Positions 36,344 through 44,888 of a stretch of 64,000 nt of DNA are shown one piece after another; position 1 is the first letter of the stretch; each line of letters starts with the position of its first letter. Below the pieces are notes generated by a model, which was not told the origin of the DNA, did no database searches, and saw nothing but the letters and a program-made list of their open reading frames with translations. Source of the stretch: Polyangiaceae bacterium (GTDB taxonomy: Bacteria; Myxococcota_A; Polyangia; Polyangiales; Polyangiaceae); assembly GCA_013361525.1 (NCBI GenBank), contig JABFXY010000016.1, positions 62,001-126,000 of the forward strand. Reading direction: 5' to 3'. A program made the position numbers and the translations under genes.

Positions 36344-36979
36344 ATGCGAAGCATCGTCGCGCTGCTGATCGGCCTCACCGCGTGCTCCGGGACGCAGGGC
36401 TCCTCCGAGTCACCTTCGCGGGAAACCGAGACGACATCCGACGCCGCACCCCCGTCGACCACGGTGCCCAGCGATCAGCCGACGGACACCGCAGACACAG
36501 CGCAGCCCACGGAAGCGCAATCGAAACCGGCCGGCGGACCCGGCGGTGAAATGGGCATTGTCCTCGACGAGCACAATCGATACCGCGCGGCCCATTGCGC
36601 ACCACCATTGCAATGGTCGCCGGAGCTCGCGAAGGTCGCGCAGAAATGGGCCGATACCCTAGCGAAGAAGGGCTGCATCCTCGAGCACAGCCAATCGAAG
36701 CTCGGGGAGAACCTCGCAGGCGGGACCGCTTCGGTCATGGGCCCCGATCGCGCCGCCGCCATGTGGTACGAGGAGAGCAAGGCGCACGATTATTCGAAGA
36801 CGGGCTTTTCGATGGGCTCGGGCCATTTCACACAGCTGGTGTGGAAAGGCAGCGAAAAGCTCGGATGCGGGACGGTGACCTGCAAAGACAAGCGGATCTG
36901 GGTCTGCAATTACGATCCGCCCGGCAACATGGAAGGCGCGTTTCGGAAGAACGTGCAGCCGACCACGTGCAAGAAATGA
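36344..36979 (+). CDS. CAP/SCP-domain lipoprotein
   Basis: 211 residues. Short signal MRSIVALLIGLTAC with lipobox, then about 55 residues of Ser/Thr/Pro linker. The CAP domain carries its hallmarks: LDEHNRYRAAHCAPPLQWSPELAKVAQKWAD, CILEHSQSKLGENLA, SGHFTQLVWKGSEKLGCG and WVCNYDPPGN. CAP proteins are secreted and bind lipids or act in defence and adhesion; bacterial ones are poorly understood. It begins 10 bp after the MerR-like gene and lies 92 bp before the mukF homologue. Confidence 0.85.
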   Translation: MRSIVALLIGLTACSGTQGSSESPSRETETTSDAAPPSTTVPSDQPTDTADTAQPTEAQSKPAGGPGGEMGIVLDEHNRYRAAHCAPPLQWSPELAKVAQKWADTLAKKGCILEHSQSKLGENLAGGTASVMGPDRAAAMWYEESKAHDYSKTGFSMGSGHFTQLVWKGSEKLGCGTVTCKDKRIWVCNYDPPGNMEGAFRKNVQPTTCKK

Positions 36980-37071
36980 TGCGCTAGCGTCTTCGACGGG
37001 CGCTTGGCGAAGGCGAACGCGCCGCCCTCGACGGCGAACCGGACGCTGGTGCTGGACGGTGCCGTCGGCCC

Positions 37072-38499
37072 GTGACGCCCAAGTTCGCGCCCGCAAAGAA
37101 AGGACATTTGTACCGGGTCGCGGCTTCCCCGCTTCGGGGCTATGAGGGGGCCCTGGTGCACCCGGATCCGAACCGCGTCCTGACGTTTTTGGCGCGCGAA
37201 AAGCCGTCGCTCGAGCTGCAGACCGTCGATCTGTGCTTCGTCGCCGCGCTTCACCTTCGGGCGACGACGACCGCGACGCCCTCCTTCCAGGAGGACCAGC
37301 TCGTCGATGTGTTCGAGCAGATGGTCACGGCTCTCCACCCCGGCGGCGAGGCGAGCCCAAAACGCGCAGGTCACGCGATCCGAAGGCTTCGGGAGCAGCG
37401 GCTCCTCACGCGGGTGGACGGCGCGGGCGTCCTTCGGGCGGGGGAATACGCGCTGACGCGGCTCGCGACCGGCATCGTCGAGTTTTTTCTCGAGGAAGAG
37501 GCTCTGACGCGGGAGAGCCTGACGCTCTTGATGCGCACGCTGCTCTCGAGCCTCGGGGAGGTCGTCGCGAGCGCCGAGCGCGCCGCGAGCGCGGACGATT
37601 GGCGCCTCGGCGTCGCAGCACCGCTGCGCGTGATCGTCGGCGATCTCGCCGCCGGCATCGAGCGCCGGCAGCGCGGCTTCGATCTTCAGCAGGCGGAGCT
37701 GCAGCGCGAGGTCGGCACGCTGCTTCAGGCGGAATGGTTCGGCGCAATCGAGAAGAGCCAAGCGTTGCTCGAGACGACCAGCACGACCCTGCGAGACCTG
37801 AACCAGGTTCTGCTGCGCGACACGCACGAGGCGCAGGCTCGGCTGCAGGATGTGCTCGATCGAATCGCAGAGTCCAATGCGAGCGCCGACGACGACGGTG
37901 CAATCGCCGATACCGACGCGGCCGTTCGCGAGACGGCGGATCAGATCGATCGAATCGCCGCGTGGGGGTCTGCCCGCCAGCGAGCTTGGTCGGACTACTA
38001 CCAATACGTGCACCGCTACCTGCGCGACGTCGTGCGGCTCGACCCGTCACGCATGTTGACGCAGAGACTTCGTGAGCAGCTCACAGGCAAAAGCGGCAAA
38101 CCTTTCGCCCTCACCATTGCGGCGAGCCCACCGATTCGGCTGCTTCGAACCACGGCCGTGCCGCCCGTCGAGCAGCCCCCGGTACGCAGGCCGCGCAAAG
38201 AGCGCGAGAAGGACCCGACCGAAGTGTCGACGGAGGATCCACAAGCCATCTTGAAGGCGCATGTTCGCGCGGCACTCGAAGCCGGAGCATCGGGTTTGCA
38301 CGACGTGACCGAGCGATTGACGGTCGACCTCGAGACGCCTCAGCGATTTCTCATGGCGGGGCGGATCGCGCAGACGATGGCGGAGCTCTGCGATCCGAGC
38401 GCAAACGCAGAGCGGCCGTGGGTGCCGCTCGACGGCGGGCTGATGATCGAAGAGTGGGGTGCGGGGCCGATCCGAGCCGGTGAGGAGGTCGAGCAGTGA
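37072..38499 (+). CDS. mukF: MukF, kleisin subunit of the MukBEF condensin
   Basis: 475 residues from a GTG. The N-terminal 120 residues are the winged-helix dimerisation region (LEDDQLVDVFEQM-type helix, AGHAIRRLREQRLLTRV, YALTRLATGIVEFFLEEE). The middle resembles E. coli MukF strongly: WFGAIEKSQALLETTSTTLRDLNQVLL and IDRIAAWGSARQRAWSDYYQYVHRYLRD, then RMLTQRLREQL. A C-terminal winged helix (ERLTVDLETPQRFLMAGRIAQTMAELCD) would bind a MukB head. A charged Pro/Arg linker separates them. MukF bridges the two MukB heads and recruits MukE. It overlaps mukE by 4 nt (GTGA). Confidence 0.9.
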   Translation: MTPKFAPAKKGHLYRVAASPLRGYEGALVHPDPNRVLTFLAREKPSLELQTVDLCFVAALHLRATTTATPSFQEDQLVDVFEQMVTALHPGGEASPKRAGHAIRRLREQRLLTRVDGAGVLRAGEYALTRLATGIVEFFLEEEALTRESLTLLMRTLLSSLGEVVASAERAASADDWRLGVAAPLRVIVGDLAAGIERRQRGFDLQQAELQREVGTLLQAEWFGAIEKSQALLETTSTTLRDLNQVLLRDTHEAQARLQDVLDRIAESNASADDDGAIADTDAAVRETADQIDRIAAWGSARQRAWSDYYQYVHRYLRDVVRLDPSRMLTQRLREQLTGKSGKPFALTIAASPPIRLLRTTAVPPVEQPPVRRPRKEREKDPTEVSTEDPQAILKAHVRAALEAGASGLHDVTERLTVDLETPQRFLMAGRIAQTMAELCDPSANAERPWVPLDGGLMIEEWGAGPIRAGEEVEQ

Positions 38500-39482
38500 C
38501 CGAGCCTCGTCACGCGCGGCTCGAGGACGTCGTCCTCGACGACCTGTTTCCCGAGGTGGACCTCGCGCTTCGACGCGGGCGTCACGTCGATCGCGACGAC
38601 CCCGAGTGGTACGCGTTCATCACCGACGCGCAGGATCACCTCGAGCTCTTCTATCGACGCTACGGCTGTGAGCTCGTGCATCGAAGCGAAGGGTACTTCT
38701 ACCTGCTTCCGACGAACGATCTGCTCGGTAGACGGCATCTGTCGGCGATCGACATGCTCATCGGTCAGGGCCTGACGCTGCTCTATCTCGACCCGGTCAC
38801 CGTCCAGAACGGTGGGCTCATCACGCGCGAGCAGCTCCTCGGACACCTCGCCGGCGTGATGGGAACCGACGCGCTCGTGTACGCGATGAACCCGAAGCGC
38901 AAGAAGCACGACCCGCGCGTCGCCGAAGAAACGGCGCGCAACAAGGTGATCGAGAGCGTTCGGCGCCTCGCCTCTCTCGGGTTCGCCGAGATGGTGGACG
39001 ACAAAAACATCCGCCTTCGCCCGTCGTTGATGCGGTTCGCCGAGCCGGTTCGCGGAAGCGCGGCGCCGGAAGCGGCGCTCGAGCGGCTCGTCGCGGCAGG
39101 AGAGATCGTGCTCACCGAGCCGAACGCGGAGCGCGAGGATGACGCGGACGCGGATGATGATGACGCGTCGAGCGAAGTTGCGACCGACGCGAACGAGTCC
39201 GCGGCGGAGGTAACCGAGCCTGCAGCAGAAGCGACCGGGCCTGCTGTGGAGACGACCGCGCCTTCTGTCGAGCCGATGGCCCCGGAGCCCGAGGTGCCTG
39301 AGCCCGAGGCGCCGGAGCCCGAGGCGCCGGCGGAGCCTGTCGTGGAGCACACCGACGGCGCGCGAGACGACGAGCTCCCCTCCGAAAACGGCGACGAGCC
39401 GAGCTTCGACGATCTCTTTCACAGCGACTTCTTTTCGAGCCGGGACGAGGCCGACGACGGCGAAGGGGAGGACGATCGATGA
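38496..39482 (+). CDS. mukE: MukE, accessory subunit of the MukBEF condensin
   Basis: 328 residues from a GTG overlapping the mukF stop. The first 200 residues match MukE: LDDLFPEVDLALRRGRHVDRDD, EWYAFITDAQDHLELFYRRYGCELVHRSEGYFYLLP, LSAIDMLIGQGLTLLYLDP, then a second winged helix (ARNKVIESVRRLASLGFAEMVDDKNIRLRPSLMRFAEPVR). After that comes an acidic Glu/Pro/Ala/Asp-rich tail of about 100 residues, much longer than in E. coli MukE (about 234 aa total), ending in FDDLFHSDFFSS. It binds MukF as a dimer and modulates MukB ATPase. ATGA overlap with mukB. Confidence 0.9.
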   Translation: MTEPRHARLEDVVLDDLFPEVDLALRRGRHVDRDDPEWYAFITDAQDHLELFYRRYGCELVHRSEGYFYLLPTNDLLGRRHLSAIDMLIGQGLTLLYLDPVTVQNGGLITREQLLGHLAGVMGTDALVYAMNPKRKKHDPRVAEETARNKVIESVRRLASLGFAEMVDDKNIRLRPSLMRFAEPVRGSAAPEAALERLVAAGEIVLTEPNAEREDDADADDDDASSEVATDANESAAEVTEPAAEATGPAVETTAPSVEPMAPEPEVPEPEAPEPEAPAEPVVEHTDGARDDELPSENGDEPSFDDLFHSDFFSSRDEADDGEGEDDR

Positions 39483-42400
39483 CGCGCGCGCGGGCCACCG
39501 CGCTCGCTCTCGTGAATTGGAAGGGGGTCTTCTACGAGCGGTACCTCCTCGACCGCCACGTGACGGTCCTCGAGGGCGCGAACGGCGCGGGCAAGACGAC
39601 GGTGATGATCGCCGCGTACGTCGTGCTCTTGCCGGACATGTCGCGCCTGCGGTTCACGAACCTCGGGGAGAGCGGCGCAACCGGCGGCGACCGTGGAATT
39701 TGGGGCAGGCTCGGCGAGCCGGGCAGGCCGTCTTACACCGCGATGGAGATCGACGTCGCGGGCGAGCGTGTCATCGCCGGCGTCAAGCTGGAGCGCAAAG
39801 CGGAGCCCACGATCGAGGTGACACCGTTCCTCGTGAGCGGGGTCGATCTCGGTGGGCATCTAAAGGACGTGCTGCTGCGAACGCAGGGCGAGCACGACGA
39901 GGTGCCGGAGCTGTCGGAGATCCGACAAGCCGTCACCGAGCGGGGCGGTGAGCTCACCGTCTTTGCATCCGCGAAGGAGTACTTCGCGGCTCTGTTCGAT
40001 CGCGGCATCACGCCGCTGAGGCTCGCGACCGAAGAAGATCGAAACAAGCTGAACGAGATGCTTCGCACGAGCATGACGGGAGGGATCTCTCGTCACCTCA
40101 CGACGGAGCTTCGATCCTTTCTGTTGAAGGAGGAGACGGGTCTCTCGGACACGCTCTCGCGGATGCGAAAGAACCTCGACGCGTGTCATCGAACACGCAC
40201 CGAGGTCGCCGAGTCACGTGGCCTCGAGCGCGAGATTGCGGGCATCTTCGACGCGGGACAAGCGATGTTCACGGCCGCGATGGTCGCCGCGCGGGAGGCT
40301 GCGGCGGAGCGTGGTGCCCATGCCGAGGTCGCGCGCGCTCGGCGCGACGAAGCCGCGCGCGACCTGCGAGAGGCGGAGCGAGCGATCGACGAAGGGATGC
40401 TCAAGCACGGTGCGGTCGCGGCACGGGTGTTGACGGCGCGCCTCGCACGGGACGAAGCGGCGGCGAAGAAGGACAAGATCGCGCGAGCGCAGATCTCCAT
40501 CCGCAAGCTCGCCGAGCTGGAGCCGGAGCTGGTGCTCGCGAAGAAGCGCGCCGACGAGGCCCTCGCGACACGCGAGCTTCGCGCGACCGAGCGCGAGACG
40601 TGGAAGGCGGCGAGCGCGCGAGCGCGCGAGGCATACGATCGGGCGGCCTACGGCGTCGGCGATCTGCAGAGCGGTCTCGACGAGCTGCACAAGAACGTCC
40701 ACGCGCGGCGGAGGCTCCTGCGTCGGCTCGACGAGGTGCGCGCCGGCCTCGCCGATCCGAACATCGACGAACGCGGCGTCGAGCTCGCGCTGGATCGATC
40801 GCGAACGCGTCTCGTCGAGGTCGACGCAGCGCGGGCGCGCGCGGACCGAGCCGTGTCGTTCTCGGCCGAGCGTCGCGAACGCCACGCGAAGGCGCTCGCT
40901 GCGCTCCGGCGCATCGACGAGAGCGCAGACCCGGCCCGCGCGTTCGAACACGCTCGTGCCATCGGTGTTCGTTTCGTCGAGCTCGACGCGCTCACGAAGC
41001 GCATCCCGGAGCTCGCGTCGGGCCTCGCCCGTCACGAAGAGCTCGTCGGACGCCAACGCGACGTGCGCGCACGTGCGGAGGAGCTCGGCATCGCGGCGAA
41101 CCACGACGAGTCCGAAGCGCGCGCAGCGGGTGCCGTCGTCGGCCGCGCGCTGGACGAGGTGGAAGCGGAAGTGCGCGCGGCGGAGCTCGACGCGCTTTCG
41201 AGCGAACGCAGCGCCGACGACAAGCGACGCGCGGCTGCCGAGGGACGGAGCCGCATCGCGCAGCTCGAGAGCACGCTCGCGCGATGGACAGGTTGTCGTA
41301 CGAAGGCCGCCGATCTCGCCGCCGCGACGAAGCTCGAGGTGCGCTCGCGCGACGAGGCGATCGTTGCGCGCGCCCGCGTCGACGAAGATCGCCAACGGCA
41401 GCGCTCGCTCGTCGAAGACCTGCGCCGACGGCAGGAGGATCGTCTCCGCGAAGCGGGTGAGCTCGAAGCCACCGGCGGCGCCTTTCACCCGGATCTGATT
41501 CGAATCCGCGACGAGCTGGACGCGGAGCTCCTCGCCGGGCGCTTCGAAGATCTCGATCCCTCCGAGGCCGCGGAGCTCGAAGCCGCGCTCGGTCCGCTCG
41601 CGCAAGCGCTCATCGTGCAAGACCCGGTCGCCGCGGCGCGGGCTCTCGCCGGATCTCCGCGCGAGCTGTCGGATCTCTGGCTGGTGCGACCGGACGCAGC
41701 GCTATTGCGACGGGAGCCGAGTGGGGCAGGCCACGTCGAGCGAAGCGAGACCAGCCGGGGCGGCTCCCACGAGGCTCGGTTCGCCGCAGGCGAACGCGAG
41801 AAAGAAGAGCCCCGCACCGCTGCACCAGCGGGAGACGTCGTCGTCGAGGAAACATACGGCGCACGCCTCACCCGAATGCCGGAGCGGCCGTCGATCGGAC
41901 GTGTCGCGCGCGAGCGCAGGGCCGCGGCAATGCGCGAGGAAGCAGAGAAGCTCGGTGCCGAGCTCGACGCTGCGTTGAAGCGTCTCTACGAGCTCGACGC
42001 TTTGGCGAGCGCCGCCGAGGACGTCGTATCGGAGGGTGACCTCCTCGAGATCGAAGAGCCCGCCTCGGCGATCGAGCGCGCGCGCGCCGAAGCCGACCGA
42101 CTCGAGGCGGAGGCCGACGCTTGCATCGAGCGTGCAGCCACGAGCGCGAGCCGCGCGACGAGCGCTCGCACCCGCGTCTCGGGCCTGCGCGCGCTGCTCG
42201 CGGACGCGTTCCTGCTCGATCCGCCGGATCATGCCGAGCGCGCCGCGGAGATCGCGCGGGCGCTCGATGAAGCGCGGGCATCACGCGAAGAGCTTCGGCG
42301 CACCGAAGAAGATCGCCGCACGCTCGGCGAGCTCGAAGACGAGCTGCGCGAGCCACCGCCGAGCGACGAAGAGATTGCTGCCGCACGGGTCGGACGTGGA

Positions 42401-44119
42401 GCGCTCGATGCCGAGCGCGACGGGCTGTTCGGGATCATCGAAGCGCTCGAAGATCTCGCGGCGAACCTGCCGAGCCTTTCCATCGCGCTGCGCTCGGACG
42501 ATGCGGAGCGCGCCCTCGAGGAGAAGGCCGCCGTCGCGCCCGCGCTTCAGGCGCAGCTCGATGCAGCTCGCGCGGCGCTCGCGGAGCATGAAGCGTCGCT
42601 CTCGGACGCCGAGTCCGCGTGGGAAGAGGCGACGGCTGCGTGGCAGCGCGAGCAGGCTCGCTTCGAGAGCGCGCGCAGCCAGGTCCAACAGCTGCGTACC
42701 GAGATCGACGAGCAAGGCTTCTCCGACCTGCCCGACAACGCCCTCGCGAGCGCGGAGCGAGCCGCGACCGAACGCGAAAACGAGCGCGCCGATCTCGAGC
42801 GCGAAGAGCGCGCGCTGTCGACGGCGCTCGCGCTCCTCGAAGAGCGAAAGGTCCTCGCGAAGCGCACCCGCGACACCGCACAGGGAGAGCTCGCCGACAA
42901 AGAGCAACAAGCGCGGCCGGCGCAGACCGCGTGGCTCGAGGTCGAGACGGCGGCCGGCGCGCGAGGCCTGCTCAAACGCGGCCTCACCGATCCACGCACG
43001 GAGGGCGCCTCAGGCGGAAGCGCCACGTTGTGGGCGGAGGCGCAGAGCAAGGCGCTCGTGCTCGTCGAGCGATTGCGACGAGCGCGAGGCGGCGTCGACG
43101 GCGCTGCCGAGGTCGAATCGACGCTCGGCCTCGGGGACGATCGCGCCCGCAAAGCACCCGGCGAGCTCCCTGCTGCCAAATATCTCGACGCGTGGGTCGC
43201 GACGCGGGAATGGCTGCGCCGCCGGCTTCCCGGACAAATCGCCGAGGTGGACGATCCGCTCGAGGCGCTCACGCGCCTGCGCGACAACCTCGCATTGCTC
43301 GAGCGGCGCCTCGGCAACCAAGAGTCCGATCTCCGCGGTGCTTCCGAAGACGTCGCGCGCGGAATCGACGTGCGATTGCGTCGCGCGAAGGCGCAGGTGC
43401 GACGATTGAATCAGAGCCTCCAAGGAATCCGATTCGGCAACATCGTCGGCATTCGCGTCGATATGAAGCGCGTCGAGCGAATGGACGCCGTGCTGAAGGC
43501 GCTCCGCGAAGGTGCGGCCCAAGAGCTCCTCTTTTTGAGCACGTTGCCGATCGAAGAGGCGCTCGACGAAATCTTCCGTCGTTATGGTGGCGGTCGATCC
43601 GGCGGACAGAAGATCCTCGACTATCGCGAATACGCGGAGCTCGCGGTCGAGATCCAGCGAAGCGCCGAAAAGGAGTGGGAGGCGGCTTCCCCGACCCGCC
43701 TCTCGACCGGCGAGGCCATCGGCGTCGGCGCTGCGCTGATGATGGTCGTCCTCACCGAATGGGAGCGCGACGGAAACCTTCTTCGAGCGAAGATGCCGGC
43801 GGGGTCGATGCGCTTTCTCTTCCTCGACGAAGCAAATCGCCTCTCGCAAGATAACCTCGGCGTCCTCTTCTCTCTCTGTCAGAACCTCGACTTGCAGCTG
43901 TTGATCGCTGCGCCCGAGGTCGCGCGCGCCGAAGGCAACACGACGTATCGCCTGGTCCGGCGCGTCGGCGAGGACGGTCGCGAAGAGGTGCTCGTCAGCG
44001 GGCGCCGGACGTTGACCGAAGCCGTGCGCGGCCCCGCCCCTCCCGGGGAGCTCGGGCCCATCCTGCTCGGAGCGTCTCCAGAGACGAACGAGCATGAACA
44101 CGAGACGCCCGGTCATTGA
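39479..44119 (+). CDS. mukB: MukB, SMC-like ATPase of the MukBEF condensin
   Basis: 1546 residues (E. coli MukB is about 1486). The N-terminus LALVNWKGVFYERYLLDR and P-loop GANGAGKTT (33-41) match MukB, as does LRFTNLGESGATGG. Long coiled coils occupy roughly 220-650 and 810-1250. The hinge near 700-800 retains LAQALIVQDPVAAARALAG and RMPERPSIGRVARE but carries an extra segment at about 748-785. The signature LSTGEAIG is at 1408 and Walker B FLFLDEA at 1446-1452, then LDLQLLIAAPEVARAEGNTTYRLVRR. It compacts chromosomal DNA with MukF and MukE. No fourth (nuclease) gene follows. Confidence 0.93.
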   Translation: MTRARATALALVNWKGVFYERYLLDRHVTVLEGANGAGKTTVMIAAYVVLLPDMSRLRFTNLGESGATGGDRGIWGRLGEPGRPSYTAMEIDVAGERVIAGVKLERKAEPTIEVTPFLVSGVDLGGHLKDVLLRTQGEHDEVPELSEIRQAVTERGGELTVFASAKEYFAALFDRGITPLRLATEEDRNKLNEMLRTSMTGGISRHLTTELRSFLLKEETGLSDTLSRMRKNLDACHRTRTEVAESRGLEREIAGIFDAGQAMFTAAMVAAREAAAERGAHAEVARARRDEAARDLREAERAIDEGMLKHGAVAARVLTARLARDEAAAKKDKIARAQISIRKLAELEPELVLAKKRADEALATRELRATERETWKAASARAREAYDRAAYGVGDLQSGLDELHKNVHARRRLLRRLDEVRAGLADPNIDERGVELALDRSRTRLVEVDAARARADRAVSFSAERRERHAKALAALRRIDESADPARAFEHARAIGVRFVELDALTKRIPELASGLARHEELVGRQRDVRARAEELGIAANHDESEARAAGAVVGRALDEVEAEVRAAELDALSSERSADDKRRAAAEGRSRIAQLESTLARWTGCRTKAADLAAATKLEVRSRDEAIVARARVDEDRQRQRSLVEDLRRRQEDRLREAGELEATGGAFHPDLIRIRDELDAELLAGRFEDLDPSEAAELEAALGPLAQALIVQDPVAAARALAGSPRELSDLWLVRPDAALLRREPSGAGHVERSETSRGGSHEARFAAGEREKEEPRTAAPAGDVVVEETYGARLTRMPERPSIGRVARERRAAAMREEAEKLGAELDAALKRLYELDALASAAEDVVSEGDLLEIEEPASAIERARAEADRLEAEADACIERAATSASRATSARTRVSGLRALLADAFLLDPPDHAERAAEIARALDEARASREELRRTEEDRRTLGELEDELREPPPSDEEIAAARVGRGALDAERDGLFGIIEALEDLAANLPSLSIALRSDDAERALEEKAAVAPALQAQLDAARAALAEHEASLSDAESAWEEATAAWQREQARFESARSQVQQLRTEIDEQGFSDLPDNALASAERAATERENERADLEREERALSTALALLEERKVLAKRTRDTAQGELADKEQQARPAQTAWLEVETAAGARGLLKRGLTDPRTEGASGGSATLWAEAQSKALVLVERLRRARGGVDGAAEVESTLGLGDDRARKAPGELPAAKYLDAWVATREWLRRRLPGQIAEVDDPLEALTRLRDNLALLERRLGNQESDLRGASEDVARGIDVRLRRAKAQVRRLNQSLQGIRFGNIVGIRVDMKRVERMDAVLKALREGAAQELLFLSTLPIEEALDEIFRRYGGGRSGGQKILDYREYAELAVEIQRSAEKEWEAASPTRLSTGEAIGVGAALMMVVLTEWERDGNLLRAKMPAGSMRFLFLDEANRLSQDNLGVLFSLCQNLDLQLLIAAPEVARAEGNTTYRLVRRVGEDGREEVLVSGRRTLTEAVRGPAPPGELGPILLGASPETNEHEHETPGH
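41720..41833 (+). repeat. Repeat-like insertion inside the mukB hinge region
   Basis: Encodes about residues 748-785 of MukB, including GHVERSETSRGGSHEARF and EREKEE. The composition (Ser/Arg/Glu, no hydrophobic heptads) differs from the flanking hinge strands, and HVERSETS-like peptides are known products of palindromic intergenic repeats that have landed in genes. The DNA contains GTTCGCC-GCA-GGCGAAC, a small perfect hairpin. The frame is kept. Confidence 0.5.
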
Positions 44120-44225
44120 GCGTCCAGGCAGGCGGCCTCAGATTGGACGTCGTGCAGGGGTGACCGAGCCCGAACCGGGCGAAGGTCCTCCTGTCGAACT
44201 CCAATCCTGAACCAAGGGGCTCGTC

Positions 44226-44882
44226 ATGAAGATCGTCGTCATCGGTGCAACGGGTGGGTCTGGTCGTGCAGCCGTCGAACGCCTCGTCGCCGAAGGTCAC
44301 GAGGTGACCGCGTTCTCGCGCAATGCCGATCCGCTGCGAGAAATCTCGAGCAGCATTCGCGTGCTCAACGGCGACGTGATGAACGAAGAGGATCTCGACC
44401 GCGCGATCGCGGGCCAAGACGCCGTCGTCGTGACGCTCGGGATCAGCGAGAGCGCGCTCCGTGTTCGGCTGTTCGGCGCAGCGAAGACGCGGGACGACGT
44501 GCGCTCGGCGGGCACGCGCAACGTGATTCGCGCCATGCGGCGCCACGGCGTGCAGAAGCTCGTCGTTCAGACGTCGTTCGGCGTCGGCGAGACCAAGACC
44601 AAGCTGCCGTTCATCTACGATCTGATGTTCAAGATGCTCTTGAAGCAGCAGATCGCGGACACCGAGCGCCAGGAGGAAGAGGTCCGCGCGAGCGGCCTCG
44701 ATTGGGTGCTCGCGCAGCCGGTCAATCTGACCGACGCCGTCACCGAAGGCCCCGCGTTCGCGTCCGCTGCCGGCGAGACGCGGAGCATGAAGATCTCGCG
44801 GCGCGAGGTAGGCCGGTTCCTCGCCGAGGCCGCGCAGAGCTCCGCGTTCGTCGGCCGATCCGTCGCGCTTTCGTCGGTGTGA
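44226..44882 (+). CDS. Atypical SDR, NAD(P)H-binding (NmrA/NAD-epimerase-like)
   Basis: 218 residues. It begins MKIVVIGATGGSGRAAVERLVAEGHEVTAFSR, the Rossmann GxxGxxG of atypical SDRs, followed by VLNGDVMNEEDLDRAIAGQDAVVVTLG and LVVQTSFGVG. No classical YxxxK is obvious, as in SDR_a5-type proteins. Such proteins reduce flavins or act as redox-sensing nucleotide binders. It is 106 bp downstream of mukB and convergent with the caspase-like lipoprotein gene (6-bp gap). Confidence 0.85.
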   Translation: MKIVVIGATGGSGRAAVERLVAEGHEVTAFSRNADPLREISSSIRVLNGDVMNEEDLDRAIAGQDAVVVTLGISESALRVRLFGAAKTRDDVRSAGTRNVIRAMRRHGVQKLVVQTSFGVGETKTKLPFIYDLMFKMLLKQQIADTERQEEEVRASGLDWVLAQPVNLTDAVTEGPAFASAAGETRSMKISRREVGRFLAEAAQSSAFVGRSVALSSV

Positions 44883-44888
44883 TGGAGG

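Noticed and set aside
37072..44119. Wadjet (JetABCD/MksBEFG) plasmid-defence system
   Set aside because: No TOPRIM nuclease-like JetD/MksG gene follows; the next gene is an atypical SDR. The MukB, MukF and MukE sequences match the housekeeping MukBEF much more closely.
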